A stretch of DNA of 64,000 nucleotides from positions 51,378,807 to 51,442,806 of the forward strand of contig CM076139.1 of assembly GCA_038025085.1 (NCBI GenBank), in the 5' to 3' direction. This DNA comes from Tetragonia tetragonoides. Taxonomy: Eukaryota; Streptophyta; Magnoliopsida; Caryophyllales; Aizoaceae. The stretch's first letter is position 1. Each line of letters begins with the position of its first letter. Below the pieces are notes generated by a model. The model searched no databases. It saw nothing but the letters and a program-made list of their open reading frames with translations, and was not told where the DNA came from. This document shows positions 47,080-58,190 of this stretch, in pieces. The translations under genes and the position numbers were made by a program.

Positions 47080-50000
47080 ATGCTTTCCGGGTAACTCCTC
47101 TTTCTCTCTATCTTTCTCTCTCTTCCTTGTTGGATCTTCTTAGAAATTTTTAATGCTTGTTGGGTTTTTTGTGCTTAATTTGAAAGTTGCCATTTTTTTC
47201 CTTCTTTTGGGTTTGTTGAGTAACTTAGAGACTTTCTTTTTGAAGCAATTGTCAAATTAAATGGGTCACTTCACTTGTTGTGGAGACTATTTGTGATTAT
47301 AGCTCATCTTTTGTTTCCATTAATTTTTTAATAGGAAGGTGATGTAATAGTATGATTTTTGTGATTGTAGCTCATCTTTTGCCAGTATTGCTTTTGAAAT
47401 GACAAAGTGCAAACTTCGAGTTCAAGCTAGTTGAAGGGGGTAACTCAGGCATCTTTCTATTTGATGATGACTGGTGACTTTTTTTTTTTTTTTTTTTTTT
47501 TTTGGAATAGCAATGATGACCGGTGACTAATGAGATTGAGCTGGTGAATATAGTTGTTTGCCACCTTGTTTATTTAGCTTGATTTATGTAGTACCTTAGT
47601 TGGTAAGTCTTTGAAAGATTCTAATGGAACCTAAACTGTAGACTCGTCTACTTTGACTCTTGTAACTCCTTAGCCTCTTTAAACAAAAGAAAAGAAAAGA
47701 AGGAATATCTGGCTAAATTCATCAAACTGAGCCGAAACAATGCGCCCTTGATATACTTTAAACTTTGGATGGGCCGTAGCTCCTTTCCTTGGTTTACATT
47801 TCATTCTTTGGACGTGTAATTGTTCCTTTGTGTGAAGAAATTTATATCCTGTAAGTTCTAGACTTGTTCCTGTCATCAAAATTTTAGAGGAGGTTGAAAT
47901 CAGTGGAAGCAAGAACTCTTGCACCTGTTGACAGGTGAAAATGCTTGTTGCGATTCGAGAGAATAAAAATTCCGAAGAGGGCTATGAGAGTTGTGACTTT
48001 TGGCAATATAATGAGTGAGAATCTTGATTGTGAGGATGCAGAACACAACACTGGTGAGGACACAAGCCCTTTAGATGCTAGTGCCAAGTAAACCCAAACC
48101 TCGAGAAACTGTTCTTGTGACATAACCTTGAAAATGTTAGATCAGTTATTCGGTCTCAGTGGAAGAGAATATATATGGCAAAGAACCACATGACCAAGTT
48201 AGGTTGCATGTGATGATTATATGCCTCTGACAGCATCTCCCATCACGTAAACTTACATTCGCCAATTCAGATATTCCATGAATCTAGATTCTGGGAAAAG
48301 GACTAGAGCATAGTAGCATACCCTCTTGTCTTTGTGTGTGGATGGAACCTGCATTTGACATATATTGTTAGTGTCAATTTGCATCGTTTACTTCCTGTCC
48401 ATGTTGGTTATCTTTTACTATGTGTTTCTATTTATCCACCTGGTCTAAGAGTTTCTTGTCTTTTTCATGGACTTGTGTATGTAACTTGAAGTTTCAATGC
48501 TACTTGATCATGCTCGTTTGGATTCAGTCTGTATCTCATCTAAATTTGAATCTTCTATCTTTACTTGTGGCTAGATCATTTTTACCTACACGAGCTTCTG
48601 GAAATGAAGTTGATGTGGAAAATGGTCATCTGGAAAGAGAAAAGGAAAAAGCACTACGAACTGTTGCATCGGTTAAGATACCTAATCAGGCCTTATTGTC
48701 TGGGATGGCTTATTGCATTTCATCCTGCAGCATGATACTCGTTAATAAAGTCGTTTTGTCCAGCTATGACTTCAACGCTGGCATATCTTTAATGCTGTAC
48801 CAGGTATTTTCTATTTTTTACTGATGCATCAATGGGTCATAAATTTAATATTAAGATAGGGTATTGTTTATTCAGTTACTTATGAAGTGAGCCAGTTACT
48901 TGGCAACCTTTTTCTTCAATTCTTATGGGGTTCCATTTTGTTCTTTTGTTTCAGAACTTTATTTCAGTACTTATTGTGTTAACACTGTCCATTATGGGTG
49001 TGGTATCTACGGAACCATTAACATGGAGGTTGATCAAGGTCTGGATCCCTGTCAATGTTATATTTGTTGGGATGCTCATTACTAGCATGTTCAGGTAAGT
49101 CTTCTGCTGTGTATCTGTTTGCTTTTCTAGTATACTTCTTTTTCATAGAGACCTTTGATAATTTAGCTTTGTCATAGCTATCTAAACTTACTCCAAAAGA
49201 CTTGTAATAACACTTTACCTTCTAAAGTATATAGAATAGTCAAGGGTGAAGAAACAAACTCCAAAGGGGATCAAATCTTTAAAGGTCTTGCTATACTGGC
49301 AAGCACTTATTAAGGATTCATGCATGCCTTACTGCCCTTACATGGTGAGGGTGCCTAAAGGTTTTCTGTGTTGCTCCTTAGGAGCTAGATACCCAAGGAT
49401 TCAGAAGAGTTATGTACTTGCCCTCAAAAGCTTTGGTTGGTCAATCTAACAAATATTGGGAGACATGTTTAGAGCCCCATTTCAGCATTTCGTGCAGAAT
49501 GCTCAATGATAAAAGGCAAAGGGGAATAGTTCAATCCTCTTACTAGGGGAATAAATTTATGCATTTTTGATATCCCTACATGTGTCAATTTAATATTCTG
49601 AACATACAAAATCCACAATCTAATCAAACAAAGCAAGAAAATCTCAGGGAGGCATGTCTACCTGAACTTAAGGATGTATGAATATTATACGGTGAAGGCA
49701 CTGCTAAAATGCTATATAATGAAAGTCCAAGTGACTCAAGTATATGAAGTTTTTGGAGGAGATGTAGCCTGCTTAGCAATTTTTGGTAGAAATTCAGTAT
49801 TGCTAATGAGTCTATTTGGAAGTCCAAAGGTGCAGCGAAGGTGGTTTTCTACTTTTCTTTGGATGAAAGCTTATAAAAAAGCATTCGGATTTGAGAGCTT
49901 ATTTGGACCCTAAAAGGCTTGCAGATAAGATTCAAGGATTTTGCACCTTGGTGGGCTTGATTAAGTTCTGTGATTCTCCATAGGATCTCCCAGCCTTAGG

Positions 50001-53000
50001 AGGGGGTGGGGTAGCGTTGCTTTAGGTGGTTTGTATCTAATGTAAACTTAATTAGCATATAACCTAGTCGCAGCTTTCATATTGGATTAAAACCTGATGG
50101 GTTAAGACGTGGTTGCGGGGTTATTGGTTGTGACAGAAGCATTTGTTGTCGAGCTTAAAGCATTTTGTGGACACTGTGGATATTGTAAATCTTCATCTCC
50201 TTGAAGAAAATCTTGTTGCTTTAGCTTACTGGGGTCATCAATATTGAGTGAATATAAATTTCTATATTTGTCTTATGCCAGACCCTAAGTAAGTCATCTT
50301 TGTGGTTTAGGTTCTCAATCTTTTGCAATGCCATCTAGAATGATTTGCATAGATGCTTGACATTATAACTGAGTCCTTTCGTAAATTTAGTAGTTAGGTC
50401 CACAGCCTTTTGCTCATTAAGCCAATTCCATGACCAGGCATATAGGACGTAGATTTAGACATAAGATATGGCCTATGGAGATCAGTTATGTTAAAAGTTA
50501 TGAGAATGTTAGTATTGTAAATGGTTGGATATTACTTGTTTCTTACCCTGTGTAATTGTATTTCTCAAAATGTGACAGACTCTGATGTTAATGGATGTAT
50601 ATAGAGTTGGCTAGGTTTTTTTCTACACATGAAAATGTATTTGTTGTGCTGCATCAGTTTGATGTTATGCCAAGTTGATAGCAGCTACTCCTTAAGTTCT
50701 GCAGTTGCCGCAGACAGTTTACTTCCTCCATTCTTTTCTTTTCTTTTTCACTTTCACCTGGTGTAATGAATTAAAACACTGTTTTTTTTTTTTTTTGCAG
50801 CTTGAAGTATATAAATGTCGCCATGGTAACAGTATTGAAGAATATCACCAATGTAATCACTGCAGTTGGTGAGATGTATCTCTTTAGAAAACAGCACGAC
50901 AACAGAGTCTGGGCCGCGCTATTCTTGATGGTATGTTTGGCTTCTTAGTCGAAATTATACAATATGTGTTCACTCAATCTAAATTTCTACAAACCATGCC
51001 ACTTTCATGGTAACTACCCTCTATGCAATACTCCTTCACTTCTGTGTAATGTGCCTTTTTTTTTGCTGTTGGGGGGGGGGGGGGATGGTATTCTCCAGTA
51101 TAGTTATTGAAACAGGCAGGGGTTTTGGTAGTTGTACACAACCTTACCCCTGTGAGAATAGAGAGGGTATTTCCAGTTGACCCAAAGCAGGATGACCATT
51201 GGCAACTTCACAATAAATAAGAAGTGAAGACAGCTTGATAAGCCATTTTGATTTAGTCTGTTATATTGCAACATGCTGTTAGTGATTAAAACGAGTAAAT
51301 GACTGAACTATAAAAAAGTAAGAAGTTTTGAAGAGGGAGGTGAAGGAGGGCTTTCAGTATAGCTCACTTGAAGATCTTCAACCTTCAGTCCACTCTTCAA
51401 TCTTTCGAGTCATGTAGGAGAATGTTGGAGGCTGCTCAAGAGGGGCTAGAACTGGGCTTTGCTTATCTTTCTTAGGCACAGTTATGTCTGAGGGATCAGA
51501 ATTCTGATCACCGGAAGTGTCTAGAATGACCAGGTATAGGAGGTATTTATAGTGCTTAAGGGGTCCGATAGTTCCAGGTGTCTACGCCCATATGTATTTT
51601 TTGGATGACCAATTGAGGAGGAAGATCCAAGTTTCCCAAACAGTAATAAACTTGCATACATCTGGTGCAAGATACTTCATCTGCAGATCAATGAACCTGT
51701 CTAACCACATAAATCTGGGATTCATGGCTATGTTATCATGCGTTGTTCTGAGAGGCTGGTATGGTTCCCCAAGAAATATATATCTTTACTTCTTTCAACT
51801 GATCGACTCCCTTCCTAAGTTTCCATGAGCCCACATAGGGCTTGTGAAGCTCCATTTTAGATACTTTGCCCCCATCTCGAAAAACCTAATTTGTCTCCCA
51901 TCCTATACTAATATACTTTGTCATGAGGGCAACTAACCTACAGAATTAATATTTACTTTTTATCTAAAAACGTAACAGAATCATTATTTAAAATAAAGTG
52001 TTGGTAAACTACATTGTTATTTTGACTAGATTTCGTGCCGTGCGATGCACGGGTTCTTGTTTATCGTGCATACTCCGTTATTAGAAAAAATATAATAAAA
52101 AAATTTAGTCATATCAATATGCAAAGTTGAATAATAGGAGTAGCAATGAACAATAATAATATTTTTATCAACAAAAAAACACATTTAACAAAGAAATTAT
52201 ATTTTTAGTGAATGTATAATATAATTATTTTTTTGGATAATAAATATAATACTTATGTTACTTATCTCTTATTAAAATAAAATAAAACTATTTTTAATTT
52301 CTTTTTAATCACCCATGCATTTATGGCTATTTATTACCTATTCAATGTTTGGTGAGAACTCAATTTTACATATATACTAGATTTCGTGCCCGTGCGATGC
52401 ACTGGTTCTTGTTCATCATCCTCTGTTATTAGAATCAATATAATAAAAAAAAATTAATCACATCAATATATAAAGTTGAATAATTGGAGTAGCAAGGAAC
52501 AATAATAATCTTTTTCACACATTTAACAAAGAAATTATATTTTTAATGAATAAATAATATACCTTTTTAGGGTAATAAATATAATACTTAAGTTTTTTTT
52601 ATTAAAATAAAATAGAAGTATTTTTGATTTCTTTTTAATCACCCATGCATTATGACTATTTATTCTTTATTCAATGCCACTGTGGTGAGAACTCAATTAT
52701 ACATATATATATTGATGAGGCTTATGGAAGCTCCATATGTTTTACATCTTACGGAGGATTCAGTTCCACTGGAGTCAAAAGATTTACTATTCTTTGGCTT
52801 TGCATTATAATGGACTAATCGAAATTCATTATACTTTTTTGGCTTCTTATTTGTTGTGAAGTCGCAAATGGTCATTGCGCTTCGCATAAAGGGTCTAACA
52901 GAAACAACCACTCTGTATTTATAGGGTAAGGCTGTGTACATTTGAACCCTCTGCCCTGCCTAGTTGGGAGCCTCTTTGGAAGCACTAGGGTAATGACATA

Positions 53001-55872
53001 ATGTTGATGTTCACATTGATGTAGAGGTGTCAGTTGAATTGCTTGAAGGTGATGCTGGAACTGTTCAATCAATTAGTTCTCTGATTGAATGGCTAGAGGG
53101 GTCATACTTGGCTGTTGGCTCCACAGAGTTCACTCTCTGAACTTGTTGGTACTCAGCTAGTGAGCCTTACGGATGAGGTAGTCGATGATCCTGACAGTCT
53201 CATTGTTATTACTTCATATTACTCGTTGCTGAGCCTAAGGGGGAGAACGAGCACTTAGTCCTTTCTGGAAACTTTCTTGGACTGATACTGTAGCATATTT
53301 ATCTTTAATAATTATCTTCTAATTGTTTTTGTGCTTTCATTTTTTCTACATAAACTTCCAGAATTTGATAGCTGTGGCTTTGCTTTCTGCAGATTATCTC
53401 AGCCGTTTCTGGAGGAATCACTGACCTGTCATTTCATGCTGTTGGCTATACGTGGCAATTTATCAATTGTTTCTTAACAGCATCATATTCTGTAAGTATT
53501 CAGTTCTGGTGCATGTTGATCAAGGTATCTCATTGCATTTTACCATGCATCTCGTAGAGCTGATATTTTACTCACTCACTTTACTTCATATATTCTTTTG
53601 TGCGCACTAAATTCTCTCTTTCCATGGACCAACTGCTTAGATGCTTCCATTGTCTAGAATCTGAAGAATCTCTCTATCTCTGTGTTTTCTATTTTGTTGT
53701 TTCAACATCAACATTGCCCCAGTGCCTCCACAGATGCTCTCTCCTAGGCCGAGAGGCGTTGGGGGGTCAGTTGTGCAAAGACTTACCCCACTGAAAACAG
53801 CGAGGTTGTTACCATTTGACCCTTGATCCGATGCAGGAAATTTATTTGCAACTCCAAGGATGTTCTTTTCCAGAAGTCAACATCTTCTTCTGTCTGTGTG
53901 TTAATCTACGTGTATCTCATGTAGAGATTACGGAGGAACTAATTGGCTGGGAGTTCTAGAAATAATGTCATCTGTGCCAACAGAATTTTCTTCTGATTAG
54001 CGTCTAAACACTGCTCTGTGTCTCGATTTATTGGAAACGGGTATTGAAACCCAAGGATAAGTTGCCGTGTTGACTAATGTTGGGCAGCATTATGTGCTTT
54101 CCGTCCCTTTATAAATTATAATACAACCCAGTGCAAACTTTTGTGCATCCTGTTTGAAGCTTCATTATATGTCCATATTTATTGGAGATTTATCTGTCTC
54201 ATGCTTTCACCAAAATTTGGCTAACAATTCCAAAACGTCTGCTCTGTTACAGTTGACATTACGTAGGATCATGGACACAGCAAAGCAGGTCACTCAATCT
54301 GGAAACTTGAATGAATTTACAATGGTCTTATTAAACAACACTCTGTCAATACCCTTGGGCCTCGTGCTCATCTTCGTATTCAAGGAGGTGGACTATTTAT
54401 ATGAAACGTGAGTTTTCTTTTTCGCAGGTGAACCTTATCCCATTTCTTTCTTCTCCCCCACCGAATTAGTAGTCAGATTTGTTGATGTATACTTCGTTGC
54501 AATCCGTTGTCGGGTGATCTCTCTAGTTTTGAATATTATGTTTAGCCATCATAATTTTAGGAAATGATAATAGTCATGTGCAACCGATGATAATAGCCAT
54601 CTTAATTAATGTGAAGTTGCCGATGGTCGTTGCACTTCTGATCTCGGGTGAAACGGATACAGCCTCTCTGTGAGACTCTCATAGGGGTAAGGCTGCGTAC
54701 AACCGACCCCCCCTTACCCTGCTTAGGCGGGAGCTTCTTTGGAGGCACTGGGGTAATGTTGATGAATGTTGATGTTGATAATTGTCATGTGCAAATGCAT
54801 TGGAAGTTTGGAACTATTATATCCATCTTAGTCTTTGATTTTCCCTTTCGATGACTCATCATTTGTTGGATGATAATGGCAGCCCACTTCTTCGGTTGCC
54901 GAGCTTTTGGTTGGTGATGACGCTTAGTGGATTTCTGGGTCTGGCAATCAGTTTCACTTCTATGTGGTTTCTTCATCAAACAGGGGCTACTACATACAGG
55001 TAGGCTGAATGGTTTGAAGTTGTTCATTTGAGATCCAACTTTCAATGATTATTGCAAGTTTGATGGGCTAGGAGTGGTCAATATTGCTTTTAATTGAAGT
55101 GGACTCACATTGTTGGGCAAACCACCTTCATTAACTTTAAAAGGTATTGAAATTGGCTTGAAGTTCATAGGTTTACAAGAAATTACTTATAAATTGGAGC
55201 AGCATTCAGATGTTTAAGTTTTTTTTTTCATTTTCTTTTTTTTTTTTGGGTGCAAAGATGTTTGTGTAGTTGCATGTGTGGCTTCTGACTTCGGGCACAG
55301 CATGTACTCTGAGAGCTCTGAGCACTTGAAGAGACTGATCTTCTTGATCCTGGGATCGGGGGTGATATATTCCATTCTGATATGATATATCCCTCCCTCT
55401 TAATCAATGATTATCAGTTTCTATGATAGTTCTGTCGAGTAAAATTGTGTACGTATTGGCTTCTCAGATTTTTCCTGTTGGGGGATTCACCTGGGTTTTC
55501 TTGTCGGAGCTTTCTACTTATGCCATCAGTTTTAACATACTAAATCTACAAGCCGACAAGGACTTTGGGCTTGAAGTCTTAAAGGATTCTCACTAAACAT
55601 CTGTCTGACACTCATCTTCTCTACAATTTGCAGCCTCATGGGCTCTCTCAATAAAATTCCTCTCTCTATTGCTGGCATTGTTTTGTTCCATGTTCCTACA
55701 AGCTTACAGAATTCTACGAGCATCCTGTTTGGTAAGGCTTCTCCACCAGAATGAACAATGTAGAGACCATTTCATAAATTTCTTGTGACATTTTATTTCG
55801 CTTTCTCCAGGTCTTTTGGCAGGAGTTTTCTTTGCTCGAGCAAAGTTGAAGGAAAAATCTCAGTCTGGGTAG
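47080..55872 (+). CDS. GONST1: Golgi GDP-mannose-type nucleotide sugar transporter
   Basis: Nine exons: 47080-47090, 48575-48803, 48955-49094, 50801-50930, 53393-53491, 54253-54407, 54883-54999, 55634-55731 and 55811-55872; 346 residues, all phases agree. Membrane segments of the drug/metabolite transporter fold run through the protein: ALLSGMAYCISSCSMILVNK, FISVLIVLTLSIMGV, YINVAMVTVLKNITNVITAV, FTMVLLNNTLSIPLGLVLIF, FWLVMTLSGFLGLAISF and LSIAGIVLFHV. GSLNK at 297-301 is the GDP-sugar binding motif (GALNK in yeast Vrg4). A short acidic cytosolic N-terminus and a basic C-terminal ARAKLKEKSQSG frame it. It would import GDP-mannose into the Golgi lumen in exchange for GMP, for glycosylation of sphingolipids in Arabidopsis. 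The 11-nt first exon is inferred only from phase; the internal exons are secure. Confidence 0.9.
51071..51195 (-). mobile_element. G-run and decayed SINE in GONST1 intron 4
   Basis: A 14-G run at 51071-51084 is followed by a minus-strand SINE remnant with ACCCTCTCTATTCTCACAGG and GGTAAGGTTGTGTACAAC on the reverse strand, the same core as the copy at 54584. Confidence 0.55.
52026..52712 (+). repeat. Tandem pair of a repeat starting with CTAGATTTCGTGCC, GONST1 intron 4
   Basis: Units 52026-52376 and 52377-52712 align along their whole length: CTAGATTTCGTGCC(C)GTGCGATGCAC at the start, TTTAACAAAGAAATTATATT and TTTCTTTTTAATCACCCATG in the middle, GTGAGAACTCAATT and (TA)n at the end. Each unit begins with the near-palindrome CCGTGCGATGCACGG. 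Confidence 0.85.
52856..53010 (+). mobile_element. SINE copy in GONST1 intron 4
   Basis: Contains GGGTAAGGCTGTGTACATTT, GCCTAGTTGGGAGCCTCTTT and GTAATGTTGATG-like tail, in the same order as the intact copy at 54584-54776, and a similar 5' part (GAAGTCGCAAATGGTCATTG). Confidence 0.7.
53707..53835 (-). mobile_element. SINE remnant in GONST1 intron 5
   Basis: Reverse orientation of the same SINE: CCCCAGTGCCTCCA, CTCCTAGGCCGAGAGGCG and ACTTACCCCACTG can be matched, with many changes. Confidence 0.6.
54566..54794 (+). mobile_element. Full-length SINE in GONST1 intron 6, with 18-bp target duplication
   Basis: The insert 54584-54776 is flanked by GATAATAGTCATGTGCAA (54566-54583) and GATAATTGTCATGTGCAA (54777-54794), one mismatch. 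The core GGGGTAAGGCTGCGTACAAC and TTAGGCGGGAGCTTCTTTGG is that of Au-type plant SINEs. The tail is TTGATG-rich. Confidence 0.88.
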
Positions 55873-58190
55873 TCGAGATCCTGACTGCTAAAATGTGCAT
55901 TATTGCTGGAATTTTCCCGTTCACAATTTTCCACTGAGTTAATTGATTTCTCCTATCTCGGGTGACAAATACAGCAGTGTCTGGGGAGAAAGAGGAGAGG
56001 ATGGAACCATATCTATTTGTACAGGTCAAATGAGCTTTCCTTGATGAAGGAAGGTACTTGCTGGGATCTCATCTAGTCCTCTTGAAAGTTTTGCAAATTA
56101 GAGGGCTCCTTGAGATCGTCACTCGTAGCCCGTGTTTATACATTTTTGGCGAGGCTTTCCTCGCTTATACTTGCTCTAATTTATTCTTCTATACTTGCTG
56201 TAAGGCAATTTGTAAACAAAGATCAATGTCATACCAATTACAAATTGTAATGTCACTGAAAGAGGGCATGCAGATTGCAGTATTATAATGTTCAGACTGA
56301 AAGTTTATGCCTTCATGAATAATTGAATATCGTGTATTCGGATGCCGCGCAAAATATAAAATCAAAATCTAGCTAGTTGTTAGCTCATTATCCACACTAT
56401 TGGTGATAAAATAACCCCATTCACATTAAAGACTAATCCAAATTATGTAGCTCACTCCCCTAAAGTTTGCAACTTATAGTGTATTGGCAAATTACTCACT
56501 CTATGTAAAATTGAAGTTTTAGGAATAAAAAATGTACACTAAAGTTATCCCTGAGCCATATTCAGGGTTTAATTCTTATCAATTTTCATGCTCTATCCAT
56601 TAATCAAAATCTAACAAATTTTTCCAACACTTTCCAAACATGTCAAGTTGAAACACTCAATATTCAAGACTTGTCAAACACATTAATCCGATCTTCAATT
56701 CATTTGATTTTTTCCTCAAACTAGTTACCTTCCCGTGCGATGCACGATTTTTGTGTTGATAACAATTAAAACATTTTTATTAGTACAAACTTGAAACAAA
56801 TTTTTCGTCTATGTCACATCTTGCTACGAAATTTCTAATATGTGGACATCTCCCTTTCTATACGCAAATCAACTTTGTTCCTTTCATGTTTAATTCTAGT
56901 TGCATGCCCCGCGTGATGCACGATTTTATATAAATATATTTGGTTCCAAATATAAAAAAATTCCTTGCTAATAGACATATTAAAGATGCATGCATCTATA
57001 CTATCACATTAAGATTAAGAATTAAATAGTACTAATATAATGGAAGATACATGCACCTATACTATTTGATGACATGCCAATTTTTGCTTATGCGTCAAAG
57101 CCTCAAAGCCTACATGTTAATCTAGAAAGGGTGCACATTCACTTATATTCCGCTGTCGATGCACGGTTTGTGTATTATTAACACTAAACTATTTCTATTC
57201 GTACAAACATACAACAAATATTTTTCATATGTCACATCTTGATACAAAGCGTTGTTCTATATATAGATCTCTCATTTTCTATGCTACAAACCTACCACAT
57301 TGCATCAACTATATGATAAAATACAGTAACATAATATCGATCTCATTCATTGTTAATATAATGTATTATATAATTGATTTTAGAAGTTGTACTAAAAGAC
57401 AAACATTAAAATACTTATAAAATAATATAGATAACTATTTTTTTTATACGGATATAGATACTATTATGGTCTATACTTAATATTACAACACAGTTAAACC
57501 TTGCTACGTGACACTTCTATAAGGTCTCTAATTTATTTAGTTGCCACGTAATTCACTCTTGCCATGTGATGTTTCAAATGTAGTTTTATTAACTTTTCCA
57601 ACAAACTTCTAATTAGCTTTCATTTGTCTTTTCTAATCATTTTCCCTTTGCGACTATTAATTTTTTTTCCCATCTTGCTCTTAATAAAATTGCGGCTTCT
57701 TACTTGTATAGATATAGACCAAGTTTATTTTTGATAATACATTGCATCTGAAGTTTTAATAAATGCATCGATTCTTTGTGTGGTTCATTTTAGAGCAATA
57801 TTCATTGCATGGACTATATAATTTGACTATTTTAGCATTAATGTTTCATCATTAATAGAAGATGCGTTGAGTATTAATTAGTGTAATGCATATGTGTCAC
57901 ATAAATAACATATTAATGCTTACATGGCAATGCTTAGGTGTCAATATAGTAAGGGTGCACATTCACTTTTATATATATATATATATTAGATATGAATACT
58001 TTCTGAATATCAATTTTTCGAACCAGGTTAAATATTGTCACCCTATTTATTTATTTAAATTACATTTTTCATCATCATAATTACCATGTCATCACAACTA
58101 GGAACTCACTAAACACACTTGTGATTAATTATCCCCCAACAAAAACAGTCCCAACTAGGAGAGAGAAACAAAACTGGCGCATAACGAAAA
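55873..58190. repeat. Intergenic region with CCCGTGCGATGCACG-type repeats
   Basis: The 3' UTR of the transporter runs to about 56300. From about 56725, CCCGTGCGATGCACGATTTT, a second copy CCCCGCGTGATGCACGATTT (about 56907) and a third GCTGTCGATGCACGGTTTGT (about 57150) start related AT-rich segments (ACAAAC..CAACAAAT.TTTTC, TATGTCACATCTTG). GGGTGCACATTCACTT occurs at 57128 and 57953. No coding sequence; the region ends at the PEN-2 start. Confidence 0.6.

Noticed and set aside
48420..48574. Upstream Met at 48420 as GONST1 start
   Set aside because: It adds a Trp/Cys/Phe-rich stretch with no likeness to known transporters, and a clean acceptor lies at 48573-48574.
52026..52712. CRISPR-like array
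   Set aside because: Only two long units with matching bodies, no spacers, in a plant intron.
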